A DNA stretch of 64,000 bases from Gambelia wislizenii (taxonomy: Eukaryota > Chordata > Lepidosauria > Squamata > Crotaphytidae), in contig JAUMIR010000005.1 in NCBI GenBank assembly GCA_030847615.1, forward strand, positions 172,078,596 to 172,142,595. The letters run 5' to 3'. The notes under the pieces are model-generated. The model had not been told where the DNA came from, did not search any database, and saw nothing but the letters and a program-made list of their open reading frames with translations. Position 1 is the first letter of the stretch. The number at the start of each line of letters is the position of its first letter. Below, piece by piece: positions 22,369-33,870 of this stretch. A program made the translations under genes and the position numbers.

Positions 22369-23120
22369 TTTTTTTTTTTTTGCTTTTATTTACTTAATTC
22401 ATCAGCAAACATCAACAGATTAGTAACAAAAATAAAAAGAATGAACAAATGAACAGGATGCATTTCATAAGAGAAATCACACAATTCTTTTTAAAATTCA
22501 ATTTCTTCAGTCAGTCTTCTCAGGTAGCAGAGTTTGCATTAGGATCCAAGGTGTCCTTGAGAGCAACATTGCTGTTCAGATTCAAAACGTCCTTCCAAAG
22601 GCCAAAATGATGCAAAGGCAGATTCTTTGTTTTTGTTTCAGCATTGACATACTCAATAAAAGGATACCATTTTCCAATAAAAGTTTCTCAATTTATTTGT
22701 CCTTTGGAAGGCTTTACGTTATCTGACAGCTTTTCAAACAGCCAGGTGTCCCGAATATGCTTCCACCAATTACCCATTGATACCATACCCAGTTTCCAAG
22801 AAGTAGCTCTCACCATACAGTCAGCTAGTGTAAAGAATATATGTGTGTATATATCTTTGTTATTCCCCAGAGATAATAGCATTATACCTGGGAGGAATTG
22901 TATCTTTTGTCTGGTGATAGCTGAGGCTAAACCTATTATTTCTTACAAAAATTTGTTTATATTCGGACAAGCAATCCACATATGAATGTATGTACCAATG
23001 TCATCACATCCCATCCAACACTTTGGGAACAGGTTTCTGGCTATTCTCAACATTTTAATGAGGGGAGGGGGAATGGTACAATTTGTGAACAATTTTTAGA
23101 GTGTTTTCTTTAGCTGTAGC
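22369..23120 (-). mobile_element. L1 LINE, ORF2 C-terminus and 3' end
   Basis: A T run at 22369-22381 is the inverse poly(A) tail. Upstream on the minus strand (from about 23040 to 22560) the frame encodes the L1 ORF2 C-terminal Cys/His knuckle CWMGCDDIGTYIHMWIACP, followed by the last part of the protein, including WWKHIRDTWLFEKL. Two in-frame stops are present. The 5' boundary is not sharp; similarity fades at about 23120. The copy is older than the L1 at 23655. Confidence 0.8.
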
Positions 23121-23640
23121 CAAATGGGATTTAAATGGTGGCATAGACCAAGTTCCCTCTGGTATAACTATTGTGACCATTTAAAAATATTTTTTCTATC
23201 CATATGTGAGCTTGCGTGAGCCATTTTAATAATTAATTACAAGAAAGATGAAAAAATATCCCTTATACATTTAATAAAGTAAGCCCTAAAGGGTGGGAGA
23301 CAGAAATGCATTTCTTTCCCTAAATAAAGCTGGATCCTTGATTCACCAGGTCTGGTCTTCTAATTTCTCCTAGAATTATAGGAGAAAGAAAGACTTGTTC
23401 AGCACACATACATTGTGCTCCCAATGTTTCCCTCCTCTCTTCCTTTTCTCCACCCAATTTATCAAAAAAGGAAAGAAATATCTTCATTCATTGGTTCATT
23501 TAATAACACACCTTTGCAGATATATTGTTTCCTGCTCCAAAAATACTGTTTTCCGTGCAGCAAATCCCATAATTGGGGGCTCATTCTTCATGAAATTCAT
23601 AAGTGGATGATTTGCATACAAAACAGCATTGTCTGTGCAG
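23121..23640. other. Unassigned sequence, host of L1 insertion
   Basis: AT-rich. The last 140 bases resemble the foldback repeat at 21.9-22.1 kb and were the target of the L1 that follows. No gene is recognised. Confidence 0.45.
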
Positions 23641-26600
23641 AAAACAGCATTTTGTTTTGTTTTTTTACAATTCTTTATTACTTTTTGCAAATTAAAATAA
23701 CATACACCATAAACAAACATATACACAAACATTTAGACCACCAACATTCCCTCCCCTTGTAACATGATACTATATATAACACATAACCTAACTTTATATA
23801 TCACAAATAACATATAACAAATGACAAATAACAGATATCAAAACAGATTACTTAAGACAAGAGACATTAAACCTAACACGTTACAAATGAAATTACTTCC
23901 TGTTTAATCCCCTTTGATCCCTTATATGTTAAGATATTTACTCCTCTGTAACAATTTTCTATCTAGCTCTAGTTAACTAACTTGATATTCTATTCTCCTT
24001 TAAAATTGATTTTTATTTTTATTATTGTGTATAATTATATTCATTTGTCCACTGTAGATATGTACGGTTTTTAACACAGTTCCTTCTGTTTTACCTTTTC
24101 CATAACCAGACTTTTCAATTAACTTTAGCAACAAATGATTCTTCACCTTTGGTCTTACTTAATAAATATTGAATCTGCATATTTCTACCTTGTCCCTTTG
24201 CTTTATTTATCAAATCCAATTACATTTATTTCCCCTTCTTTCGCTTTGATAAACTCCATATAAGGATTCCATTTCTTATTATAGTCCTCAATTGGTTTGC
24301 CTCTTATTAGATTTGTTAATTTGTCTAAGCATGCTAATTCCATTAATTTTTCTCTCCAATCTAGCATTGTTGGTATTTCCTTAGTTTTCCACCTCTTTGT
24401 ATAACTAATCCGTGCAGCAGTAATAAGATAACTTATTAAATATCTTTGTTCCCTTTCTTTCCTATTCTCTAGGTCAATCATGTTTAATAGAATAGTTCAG
24501 GCCTTAACCCTAATTCGAAACCCATAATTTTCTCTATCTCTTTGTTTATTTTGCACCAGTATTTCCTTGCCTTTTCACATTTCCACCAAATATGGTAGAA
24601 AGTTCCTTTTTCAGTTCCACATTTCCAGCAAATATAAGATGTTTTAAAGTTAATTCTAGCGATATTGGTTGGGGATAGGTACCACCTGAACATCATTTTA
24701 TAAAAATTTTCTCTAAGGTCGTAGCAACATGTAAATCTTAGCCCACTCTTCCATATGTCTTCCCACTGTATCATGTAAATGTTCTTACCTATATCTACTG
24801 CCCATTTGATCATATAGTGTTTTACTTGTTCACTCTCAGTATCAAATCTTAATAATAATTTATAAAGAGAACTAATGAAATGACTATTACCAGAGTTAAC
24901 TATTTTTTTTCAAATTCTGATATTTCTCCTTCAAATTGGGTCTCCTTTAATTCTTCTTTCATTTTTGTTCTCGCCACATAGTAATTTAACCATTGAATTT
25001 CTATTCCCTCTTTTTTTTAATTCTTCCCAATCCTTAATTTCCCATTTTCCTAATTTCTTTACCATTAGGTCTCTATATCTTAACTAATCATAGTTTTCGA
25101 GTTCTCTTCTCATAAAAGCTTCTTGAATCGAGATCCATCCAGGGATTTTCGGGCATAACCTATCTTTATGTCTTTACCATATTCTTAATAATGATCTCCT
25201 TATTACATGGTTTTTAAATTCTTTATTTATTTTTACTTTATTATACCATAAGTACCCATGCCACCCTATTAAAATACTGTGTCCTTCTAGTTCCAATATT
25301 CTCTTATTTTCTAATGTGATCCATGGTTTCATCCATGATAGACATGCTGCTTCAAAATATAATTGTAAATTTGGTAAACCTAATCCTTCTCTTTCTTTTG
25401 AGTCCGTTAGAAGCTTCCATTTAATCCTTGGCTTTTTTTCCTACCCATTAAAATTTATTTATATCATTTTGCCATTTCTTAAATATTTTGTTTGAGTAAA
25501 TAATTGGAATTACTTGATATAGAAACATTAGTTTTGGAAGTACGTACATTTTTATAGTAGAAATTCTTCCCATAAGAGATAAATTTAAATCCTTCCAATT
25601 GATTAAGTCTTTTTAAATTTCTTCCCATAATTTGACATAATTATTTTCAAGTAATTGTTGGTTATTCATTGTTATATTTACTCCCAGGTATTTCACTTTT
25701 TTTACGATTTCCAAATTAGTAATCTTATGGAGTTTGTCTCTTTCTTTTCCATCTATGTTCTTTACTAAAATCTTTGTTTTTTCCGAATTTATTTTGATGC
25801 CAACATGCCTGCCAAATTCTGATATTATTTTAAGTAGGATCTCAATTCCATTAAGTGGATTTTCCAAGATAATTACTAGATTGTCAGCAAATGCTTGTAA
25901 CTTATATTCTTCGCTACTAATTTTAATTCCTTTTATTCCTTCTTCTTTTCTTATTTCTCTATTTAATATTTCTAGTATCAAAATAAACAATAGAGGGGAT
26001 AATGGGCAGCCCTGTCTAGTACCCTTTTAAATTTTGAAGGGATCTGAAATTTTCCCGTTAATCACTAACTTTGCCTTTTGTTTTCTATAAATAGCTTGTA
26101 TCCAACTACTAAAATTTTGTCCAAATTCCATTTCTTTCATTACACTCATCAAAAAAGGCCATCTCAGATTGTCAAAAGCCTTCTCAGCATCTAAAAATAT
26201 TAATGCTCCCCCAATTTGATTGTGGTGATGTAGATATTCAATTATATTAACTATTATCCTCATATTATCTCTTATCTGCCTACCAGGGAGAAATCCATTT
26301 TGATCTTTGTGGATACAATTCTTTAAAAAGAGTTTCATTCTATTTGCTAATATTGCCGCAAAGATCTTACAATCTTTGTTTAATAAAGAAATGGGTCTGT
26401 AGTTCTTCATTTGTGTATTGTTTCTGTTTTCCTTTGGTAATAAAATTATGTTAGCTTCTTCCCAGCTATTTGGAATTTGGTTTTTTTCTGTTATATCCTT
26501 TAATACCAACAATAATGGTTTAGTTAATTCTTTATAAAATGTTTTATAATATTCCGCTGGTAAGCCGTTGGGGCCTAGGCTCTTCCCTGTTTTCATACTT

Positions 26601-27730
26601 TTGACTGTTTCTATAATTTCCTCTATTTTAATTTCTTTGTCAAGTTCTTCACGTTGTTTTTCTGTAAGTTTTATAATTTGGCATTTTTTGAATATAATCT
26701 TCCATACTAGTCTCTTTAATTATTTGATCTTTATATAATAGTTTAAAATAATTCTGGAAGGTTTTCTGAATTTCTATGCCATTAGTTATTTAGTTATTTC
26801 TCTGTTGCCAATTTTTAATTTTGATATAATCTTTCTTGATTTTTCTTTTCTTAATCTATGTGCTAACCATCTGCTAGGTTTATTACCATATTCAAAGGTT
26901 TTTTTTGTCTTAAATAATCTAATTTTTTCTTTATCTCTTCTGTCAATAGTATTTCTAATTGTTCCTGTAACATTTTCAATTGATTTTTAATTTTTTTTTT
27001 GCTTTGCAGGGATATTATTAATTCTTGTTCTTTTTGTTTAATCTCTTCTAATACTTTTTCCTTTACCTCCTGTTTTTTCCTATGCATTATTATATGTCAT
27101 TGCATGAATAACCCTCTCACCACTGCTTTTCCATCATCCCATACCATGCTATTTTCAACCCCATTTTCAAGGTTCATTTTGAAGTATTCTGTAAGTTTCT
27201 CTTTTATCGATTTTACCACTTCTTCCTTGTGTAGCAATATTTCATTTAATCTCCATCTGTTAATACTTCGTCCGTATTTTATCACCATCAGTACTGGATT
27301 ATGGTCTGATAGCACTTTTGGTAGGATCTCAACCTTTTTAATAGTATTTGGCAAGTAGTTGTTTAGCCATATCATATCGATCCTAGAGAGTGAACCATGT
27401 GTATTAGAGTAAAAGGTAAATCCTTTTCTATCTCCTTCTTTATATCTCCATGTGTCTTTTAATTGGAATTCTTCTATAATGTCAAAAAACTCCTTCGTTA
27501 GTTTACCTTGGTTCTTTTTTATTCTTTTCTTAGGTGAATGCCTATCTATACTTGGATTTACCACTCCATTCAGATCCCTGAGCAGACAACAATTTTTATA
27601 ATCTGTTTATATTAATTTCTTTCTTAATTCCCTGAAGAATTTTTGTTTTCCTTCTGTTGGTGCATAAATACCAGCCACTAATAACTTCATTTTCTCAATA
27701 GTAATTTCTATAAATAAAAACAGCATTTTG
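23641..27730 (-). mobile_element. 5'-truncated L1 LINE with 14-bp TSD
   Basis: AAAACAGCATTTTG flanks the insertion exactly at 23641-23654 and 27717-27730. On the minus strand, ORF2 is entered in the endonuclease domain (KLLVAGIYAPTEGKQKF near 27690; the SDHNPVLMVIK end near 27280). Then come the RT fingers at 26596-26027 (GPNGLPAEYYK, NYRPISLLN, FLDAEKAFDN), the RT palm at 25990-25613, and the C-terminal Cys/His knuckle CWKCGTEKGTFYHIWWKC near 24620. The RT active site reads FADN instead of FADD, and several stops and frameshifts occur. The minus-strand end has AATAAAG and an A-rich tail. ORF1 and the endonuclease N-terminus are missing. Length about 4.06 kb. Confidence 0.95.
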
Positions 27731-27816
27731 AAGGAAAAAGGAAGGTTAGAGGCCCTTAACTGAACGTTCAGTTATTAAGGTATATGTAAGCTATACTACT
27801 AGCAGAAAATAACAAA

Positions 27817-28023
27817 CAAGATGTTATCACTATCATTCCACTTTAACTGCTCTGACTGCCTTCTATGGAATTTGGGGTTTGTAGTTTAGTGAGGCCTAAG
27901 AGCTCTCAGGCTGAGCATGCTAAATGCCCCTCCCTAAACTACAAATCCCACAATTCCACAGGAGGCAGCCAGAGCAGTTAAAGTGGAATAATAGCACTAT
28001 AACAGTGTAGTGTGAGAATCTAC
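27817..28023. mobile_element. Palindromic MITE, family D copy 1
   Basis: TCATTCCACTTTAACTGC on the left and GCAGTTAAAGTGGAATAA on the right are inverted, with TTTGTAGTTTAGTGAGGCCT and CCTCCCTAAACTACAAATCC as inner arms. The right end continues AGCACTATAACAGTGTAGTG as in the 41.7-kb copy; the matching left terminal segment is deleted here. Non-coding. Confidence 0.8.
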
Positions 28024-28775
28024 AAAGACTTGAAACAATAATTGAAGAAAGTCGAGGCAGAAAGTTCAAATGCAGGTTTACAGCTGAACATTAAGAAAAC
28101 AAAAATAATGAGCATAGATGATATACGCTACATAACTTTAAAGTAGACAATGAAGACATTGAAATAGTTCAAGATTTTCCATACTTTCGCTCAATAACTA
28201 ATGAGAATGGTGCCTGCAGTGAAGAAATCAGAAGACTAGGACTTGGAAGGGCAGCTACAATGGAAGTAAACAAGATCCTGAAGTATAAAGATATATCACT
28301 AAATGCTAAAGTTAGGATGGTCCATGCCACTGTATTTCCCATTTCTATGTATGGTTGTGAATCCTAGACAGTGAAGAAAGCTGATAGGAAGAATATCCAT
28401 TCATATCAAATGTGGTGTTGGAGAAGGGTTCTATGGATACTATGATCTGCTAAAAAGACAAACAAATGGGTCCTAGAGTAAATCAAGCCTGAACTGTCCC
28501 TAGAAGCCAAGATGACTAAATTGAAGTTGTCATTCTTTGGCCATATCACAAGAAGACATGACTCACTAGAACAGATGATAATGTTTGGTAAGGTGGAGGG
28601 AAGCAGGAAAAGAGGGAGACTGCATTCCAGATAGATAGACTCAATCAAGGAAGCTACAGCCTTGAGTCTGCAAGACCTGAGCATTGCAGTTGAGGATAGG
28701 GTGACTTGGAGGTATCTTATTCATAGGGTTGCCTTAAGTCAAAGTTGACTTGAGGGCAGTTTAACAACAACAAAG
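28024..28775 (+). mobile_element. RTE (BovB-like) LINE 3' end, copy 2
   Basis: The plus strand shows the end of an RTE-type RT protein, out of frame in places: AEHKENK-like 'LNIKKTK', a SLEAKMTKLKL-type segment at 28500, 'GHITRRHDSLEQMIMFGKV' near 28545 and KRGRLHSR near 28610. The tail is CATAGGGTTGCCTTAAGTC then AACAACAACAAAG. The copy is 5' truncated and joins the family D MITE directly. It closely matches 54305-55128. Confidence 0.75.
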
Positions 28776-29263
28776 CCCCTTGTCCAGCATAGCACAAGCC
28801 AAGATTCAGGTATGCCTTGGAGCAGATGTTTATATGAGATTTCCATCACCTGCCAGAGCAACTCTTGCACTGAGGAAGAGGTAATTGAGAACAGATAGTC
28901 ACAACAATACCACCATATTCAAAATCCAGGAAGTTTGTTTTTGTTTTTGTTTTAATATCCAAGCCTGAAATCTCTGATCATGGTTATTGCTAATAGAGTC
29001 TCTTTGAGCAACAAGTAGAAGTTGGTGATGCTGTGCATCAATCTATAGTGCCAACATAATAGTCTAGTTAATTTTCTTTATGGATATGATACTTGATCCT
29101 TATCTCTTTTGTACCAAGATTAACAATGTCAGGACAACTTGACATGTCTTTGAGGGTAGGATTTGCCACATGATCTCCAGTTGCTAGTCCATCATTTGTT
29201 GGTGCTTTGATGGTCAAAATGGCAAGTTAGCTATTTAAAGGCATGCTCTATGCCTTTATGGAT
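28776..29263. other. Unassigned sequence
   Basis: No gene or repeat recognised apart from a TTTTTG run near 28940. Confidence 0.5.
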
Positions 29264-29848
29264 TGACTATGGAGAATATCAGACGTGGCTAATGTGATGC
29301 CATAATGACGCCAGAGGAACGCAAAAGGATGCCAATATCAGATGATGTCGTATTTTTGCATTCCATTGGTGTCATTATAGTGTTTCTTATTATTGACAGA
29401 ACAAGCTGTCAATAGATCCACCATTGTGATTTGGTGCCGACATTGCCAGCATGTGAAACCTCGGGCCATTTAACTCTCATGAATGCAGCATCAATGGCCA
29501 GCCCTGCTAGAACACTTCTGGGTGAGATTGGGTATCCATGTAAGTGACACACTTTTTAAAAACTTTCCTGGTTTACTTGGAAGTTTTAAAGTGTGTGTAT
29601 GTGCTTTTTGTGTGTGTATTTTTGTTTTGATTTTTAATTCCCCGTGTTCACATCTTCTTGCAAGAATGGGTGGGATTTCAGTCCAGGAAGTGAATGGGTC
29701 TCCATTAGACCTCCGTTCATTCCTGGGCTGCCTGCTGATGGGAGAGGAGGTAAGTGTGGAGGGGAGGGTTATTGTGCCAGGACAGGATAGGAGATTGTGG
29801 GACAGGAATGCTTTTTGTGTTCCTGTCTGATAATCTTCTATGACTATG
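29264..29848 (+). mobile_element. hAT-like family A MITE, copy 2, 8-bp TSD
   Basis: The element spans 29272-29840 (569 bp). TGACTATG is repeated exactly at 29264-29271 and 29841-29848. The left end reads GAGAATATCAGAC and the right end is the inverse, GTCTGATAATCTTC. Near the right end GACAGGAA...TTCCTGTC makes a subterminal hairpin. The 8-bp duplication favours the hAT superfamily although the termini are not classic CAG. It has no transposase. Three related copies lie at 15.1, 34.1 and 38.6 kb. Confidence 0.85.
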
Positions 29849-30498
29849 AATTTCTCTAAAGTATCATACTTTATAGATAGCAGCAACCGTACTTTTAGAC
29901 TGAAGCAAGTAACTACAGGGGGAAAAAGGGGGACTCTGAGCACTGGGACATTTTTAATTTTAGAGAGAAAAGCATTTGTTGGGAAGGCAGCACATGGAGG
30001 TTCCAGGGTTGAATGTGAATAGTTCAAGATTGCAGTGCATTGGTATTCCCACTGAATGCTCTAAGCCACAGGCTATTGTCAGACATTAAGCTCAATAACA
30101 TCTGGCACCTGTTTCGGAGACACAAAGAATAGAGTCCTCAGTAAAAATTATCACCACCTGCTGTGGGTATACTGAATATCTTTGCTTGCTGTATTCAAAT
30201 TGTTTTAACATACATTATTAATTATAAAGTGAGGCAAGCATCCTGTTAGTCAATTTTGATGTCCTAAATTAGACTTAGGGCATCACAAGTGTTTTGTATT
30301 CTTATTTGCGCTCATAACACTTGTTTGAATTATGCTGCAAGAATCAGAAGCAAGGACCTCTGTGGGGACCCACCATAACTCTTAATTGCAGCATTGCTCA
30401 CTGGACAGAGTAGGTAGTGCCCTACTCAGCATTAGCACAGACCTCTCTTGCTCTGTATGACTGACTAGCTTTTAAGGTGGGTTTCAGGGGTCAGATGT
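29849..30498. other. Unassigned sequence
   Basis: No gene or repeat recognised. Confidence 0.5.
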
Positions 30499-30926
30499 TG
30501 TCATGTACTGGCTTCTTCAGACTCAGTGACCAGCAGTTTCAGAGTTAAAAAACAGAAAACTTTATTATCACAGTAATCCAAAGAGCTAACCCTACAAGTT
30601 TGTTGCTCAGAATGAAACCTAACACACAGTATACTAAAAGCATTTTCTAATCTATGAATCTAGTGGTCTATAGAGTCACTGGCTATCCATCATCCCCATT
30701 CACATTTTCCACCATATCAGAGTTCACCCTCTTTTTCTCAGAGTGGAGCCCAGGTGCAGGGGGCTTATCAAACTACTTGAGGCACAGAGCACATACTCCC
30801 CTTTTACAGTCAGGCTACATACACGTTACCAATACAGAAAGAATGCAAATACAATTAACCACAAGATTACATAGCATAACTGAATTTAGCATGAAGGTCA
30901 TGTCTGGGACAGATCCTGACAGAAGT
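30494..30926 (-). mobile_element. Solo LTR, family S copy 2
   Basis: The LTR spans 30499-30921, TG...CA, and matches the 4380-4749 copy at both ends (TGTCATGTAC left, GATCCTGACA right) and around the inverted AATAAAG signal near 30562. Flanks GATGT and GAAGT would be a 5-bp duplication with one mismatch. About 50 bases longer than copy 1. Confidence 0.75.
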
Positions 30927-31399
30927 GGAGTTAAAGCATAGATAGAACATCATGGCTCTGTGTTTGATGCAGGCTTTCTACCTGAATTTTCTCAATATTG
31001 TTATGACATTCTTCTTCTTCTTTTTTTTTTAAATGAAGCCCTGCATGATGTCTATTGGTTTTAAAAACAATATCTCATATTTTAAGATCCAGATCCTACA
31101 ACAATCAGGTTAGGAAAAGGAAGCACTAGATTATAACCCATTATAACCTAGATTATAACCCACTCAGCCATGAAACTTCCTATAGGTGACTTCCAAGCAC
31201 TACCATACTACCCTGAATAAACCCATCTCATTTCATTTTAAAAGAATTTAGGGGTCAGGCTAATTTAGAATGTGTATGGAAAGCCACCAGGAAAAACCAG
31301 GGCTCTCCAAGTAGACTTGGTAAAGAGGCCTGCCTAAAATCCTGGAGTTCTGCTGCTGGTCAGCACTGGCTCACCATAAAGTACTTTGGGTCAGTAATT
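30927..31399. other. Unassigned sequence with a small tandem duplication
   Basis: AGATTATAACCCA words are repeated in tandem at about 31130-31165. No gene is recognised. Confidence 0.5.
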
Positions 31400-31515
31400 T
31401 TCCCATAGCCTAACTTTCTTCGCAGAGCTTTTGTGAGAATAAATTAGCTAAAAGAATGTATATGACTTTAAGCTCCATGCAGGTGGGAGACATAACAATA
31501 AAACAATTCAAACAA
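31400..31515 (+). mobile_element. Possible L2-like LINE 3' end
   Basis: GCTTTTGTGAGAATAAATTA and ATGACTTTAAGCTCC followed by AACAATAAAACAATTCA resemble the TTGTGAGGATAAAA...CCTTGAGCTCC tail of L2-type LINEs in squamates. The fragment is short and decayed. Confidence 0.4.
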
Positions 31516-31650
31516 TGTCCTGACTGAGATTGTTCACAGGTGTTGCATAGCATTTGATTACCAACTCTGAAAAATGAGACGAGATACAAATCTTGGGTTA
31601 AAGAAAGGCTCATCTCTGGATGAGCAACAGAGGGGGAGAAACCTGTGGGG

Positions 31651-32064
31651 TGTCATGCCCTGCTCTTCTGACTCTGAAGATGAAAGGGAACCAGGGCAGC
31701 AATAGTCTTCACAGGAGAAGAGGTTTCCCATAAATTTGCAGAGCAGCTATCACTGATTTATATCTCTTCAGTGATTACACAGTTGCTCCTCGATTGCTTG
31801 GCATCCCTCATAAATATGCTGTGATCTATGCAGTTCCTCCTTTTGGTGTCTGCATTCCTGAAGGGTAGGTAAAACTGAGTCCAATTTATCTAATCAATTA
31901 TCTTCTATGTCTGAGGGGCCAGACCTCTCTGCAGTATCTGGGAGCCAGGAATCTCTGTTGGAGCAGGTGCTGACAAATCTGCTCCAAGCTGTATGTCCTA
32001 CTCTAAAGCTCTATCCTGCTGTGGTTCCCTTTCATCTTCAGAGTCAGAAGAGCAGGGCATGACA
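31651..32064. mobile_element. Element with 42-bp or longer terminal inverted repeats
   Basis: TGTCATGCCCTGCTCTTCTG at the left is exactly inverted as CAGAAGAGCAGGGCATGACA at the right. The match continues through GACTCTGAAGATGAAAGGGAACC on the inner side. The 414-bp unit has no coding frame. Target-site duplication is not evident. It may be a foldback element or two LTR ends facing each other, because the following 270 bp look like LTR promoter sequence. Confidence 0.7.
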
Positions 32065-32350
32065 TCAGGGCCCAGCTGAGGCCAGGTGTCAACTGTTGAC
32101 TACCTCCTCAACAGGTGTTTTTCCCACCTGACCCCAAGGACAATCCCAATTTAATGGGGTTGCTCTCTGGCCGGTCCTTTTCTGGAAGGCCAATCCAGGT
32201 TGCTTCCTCCTAAGCCACAGGAATTTATAAGAGAGAACAAGGTACCAGGCCAGCCCCAAGGGTGGATTCCTTCCCCACCTAGGCTACAGAACCTGTGGAT
32301 GTAGTTCCAGAACCCAACCCTTCACTGAAAGGATACCAAGGTGTACACTG
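32065..32350 (+). promoter_or_regulatory. LTR-like promoter block
   Basis: A moderately GC-rich stretch ends in GAATTTATAAGAGAGAAC (a TATA-like box near 32225) followed by AAGGTACCAGGCCAGCCCC. The arrangement resembles the U3/R junction of a gypsy-type LTR reading to the right. It has no confirmed ends. Confidence 0.4.
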
Positions 32351-32944
32351 AACGAATAGAATTCTTCCCCTGATACCTGCCACTTACCCCCTCCTGCAGA
32401 TCTTGCAGAAAGATTTCATTGCCTGACTCTGATAAATGCATGCCACCAGCTCTGTAGAGCTTGGGGCATTGGAAAATAATGTCAGGATGCTAGAGAAAGT
32501 GGCCCAACCCAGATATCATTGCATTGTATATTTCACAATTAACGTTATGGTGAGCCAAATCCAGGCATTGAGGACTGCCATTGAATTACCACACTTGGCA
32601 TGGCAAGATGGCTGACCAAGTAACAGTCATCCCAGGTAACCTATTGCGTATGAATCTTATGTCAGCCAGGGCTTACAAGGTAAGTGCCTTTACTTTGAGA
32701 CAGACCAAGATAATATCTACTGAGTTGGAAGATGAGCACAACAGAGGAAGGCACTGTGTGTCCCTTGAATAATAGTGGCAACAAACAAAGCCAGTCCATC
32801 AAAAGCCATGCCTTCACAGCCACTCCACAGTGGCAATGTTACTCATCCCTAGCTGCTCCAGAAAATGCAAATTTTGGGGCCTGGTGTGCCACCCAGTGGA
32901 TCATGCTGTGACCGTTGATCAGGAACTGTTGTAGCACCTGGCAG
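32351..32944. other. Unassigned sequence downstream of the DIRS-like element
   Basis: No recognisable domain. It may include the 3' non-coding part of the DIRS-like element on the minus strand, or the body of the LTR-like element on the plus strand. Confidence 0.4.
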
Positions 32945-33870
32945 CAACTAGGGACTAATGAGAAAGAAGAAACAAGTTAATTACTTTAAATATGGGGCAC
33001 ACATAACATTTAAATGCTACCAACTTCCAACGGCCAATGCACTGAATGGAGGAAGGGCCCATGCCCATTGTGAATGCTGTTGAAGCTGCACCTATTTGGA
33101 AAGAATGAGTACCAAACTTTACACCTTGCAACCTGAAATGATCCAAAGCCTTCGAGGTCACTGTCCATAACTGGTACCTGGTAAGGAGAGACAGATCATT
33201 ATGACAAAACCAAACCCTAGGGCTAGCCCTCCGCAGTTTGGTGTAAAGATGCAGAGCATGAACTGAGCAGAGGGATGGTTCATCACATTTGCCTAATTCA
33301 ACCAACACTCCCTTACCTTTTTGGTCAGTTTTGGACTGCATGCTCCTCTGACAAAGTAAGGTCACTAAAAGCCAAAACCCTTCCCGAAAAATCACACCTG
33401 GAACCAACTACCAATTTGCTAAGCCTCAGGGCCCCAAATAAAGCCTTTAAGGAAGGTGCATGAAAAGAGCAGCTTCATAGTCAGAGGAACAAATAGACAC
33501 CCATTAGTCACCTAGACATCTGAACACTCCAGGGGACAGTGGTTTATGGTTATCAACCACATGCCCTCTCTCATGAGCCCAACCTTCCAGGGTTTTAAGG
33601 ATCCTAAAGTCATCAGTGGTGTCCTCAAAACCCTGGGCCTTCAGCACAAAGGCTAATTTATTTCAAACAGATTGCAGCACAAGACTCTTACCTTTTAGCA
33701 TCAAACAACACTGAAGGATATGATCCACAGGGAGGGGCCACAGGAGCAGAAGCCCCTCTCCTGACCGGAAATGCTCAAAATCTTTGACCGCTTTGTTATA
33801 GCTAGCTCTAGTGGAAGATGGTAACAAGAGACCAATGGCTCTTACAACCTCCAAGACTCTACAGTTCTAT
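32945..33870 (-). pseudogene. DIRS-like tyrosine recombinase
   Basis: On the minus strand 33854-33663 encodes the N-terminal core-binding part (LLPSSTRASYNKAVKDFEHF) and 33407-32955 the catalytic C-terminal part (GTHSFQIGAASTAF, then PSSIQCIGRWK and FKCYVCP). In DIRS recombinases this region carries an HxxR box and the nucleophilic Tyr. Here HSFR has become HSFQ, so the second catalytic Arg is lost, while the Tyr of FKCY is kept. Stops and a frame change separate the two parts. DIRS elements integrate with this enzyme instead of an integrase. Confidence 0.8.

Noticed and set aside
29491..30027. 178-residue minus-strand frame
   Set aside because: It lies mostly antisense across the family A MITE (29272-29840), so it cannot be a conserved host protein on this evidence.
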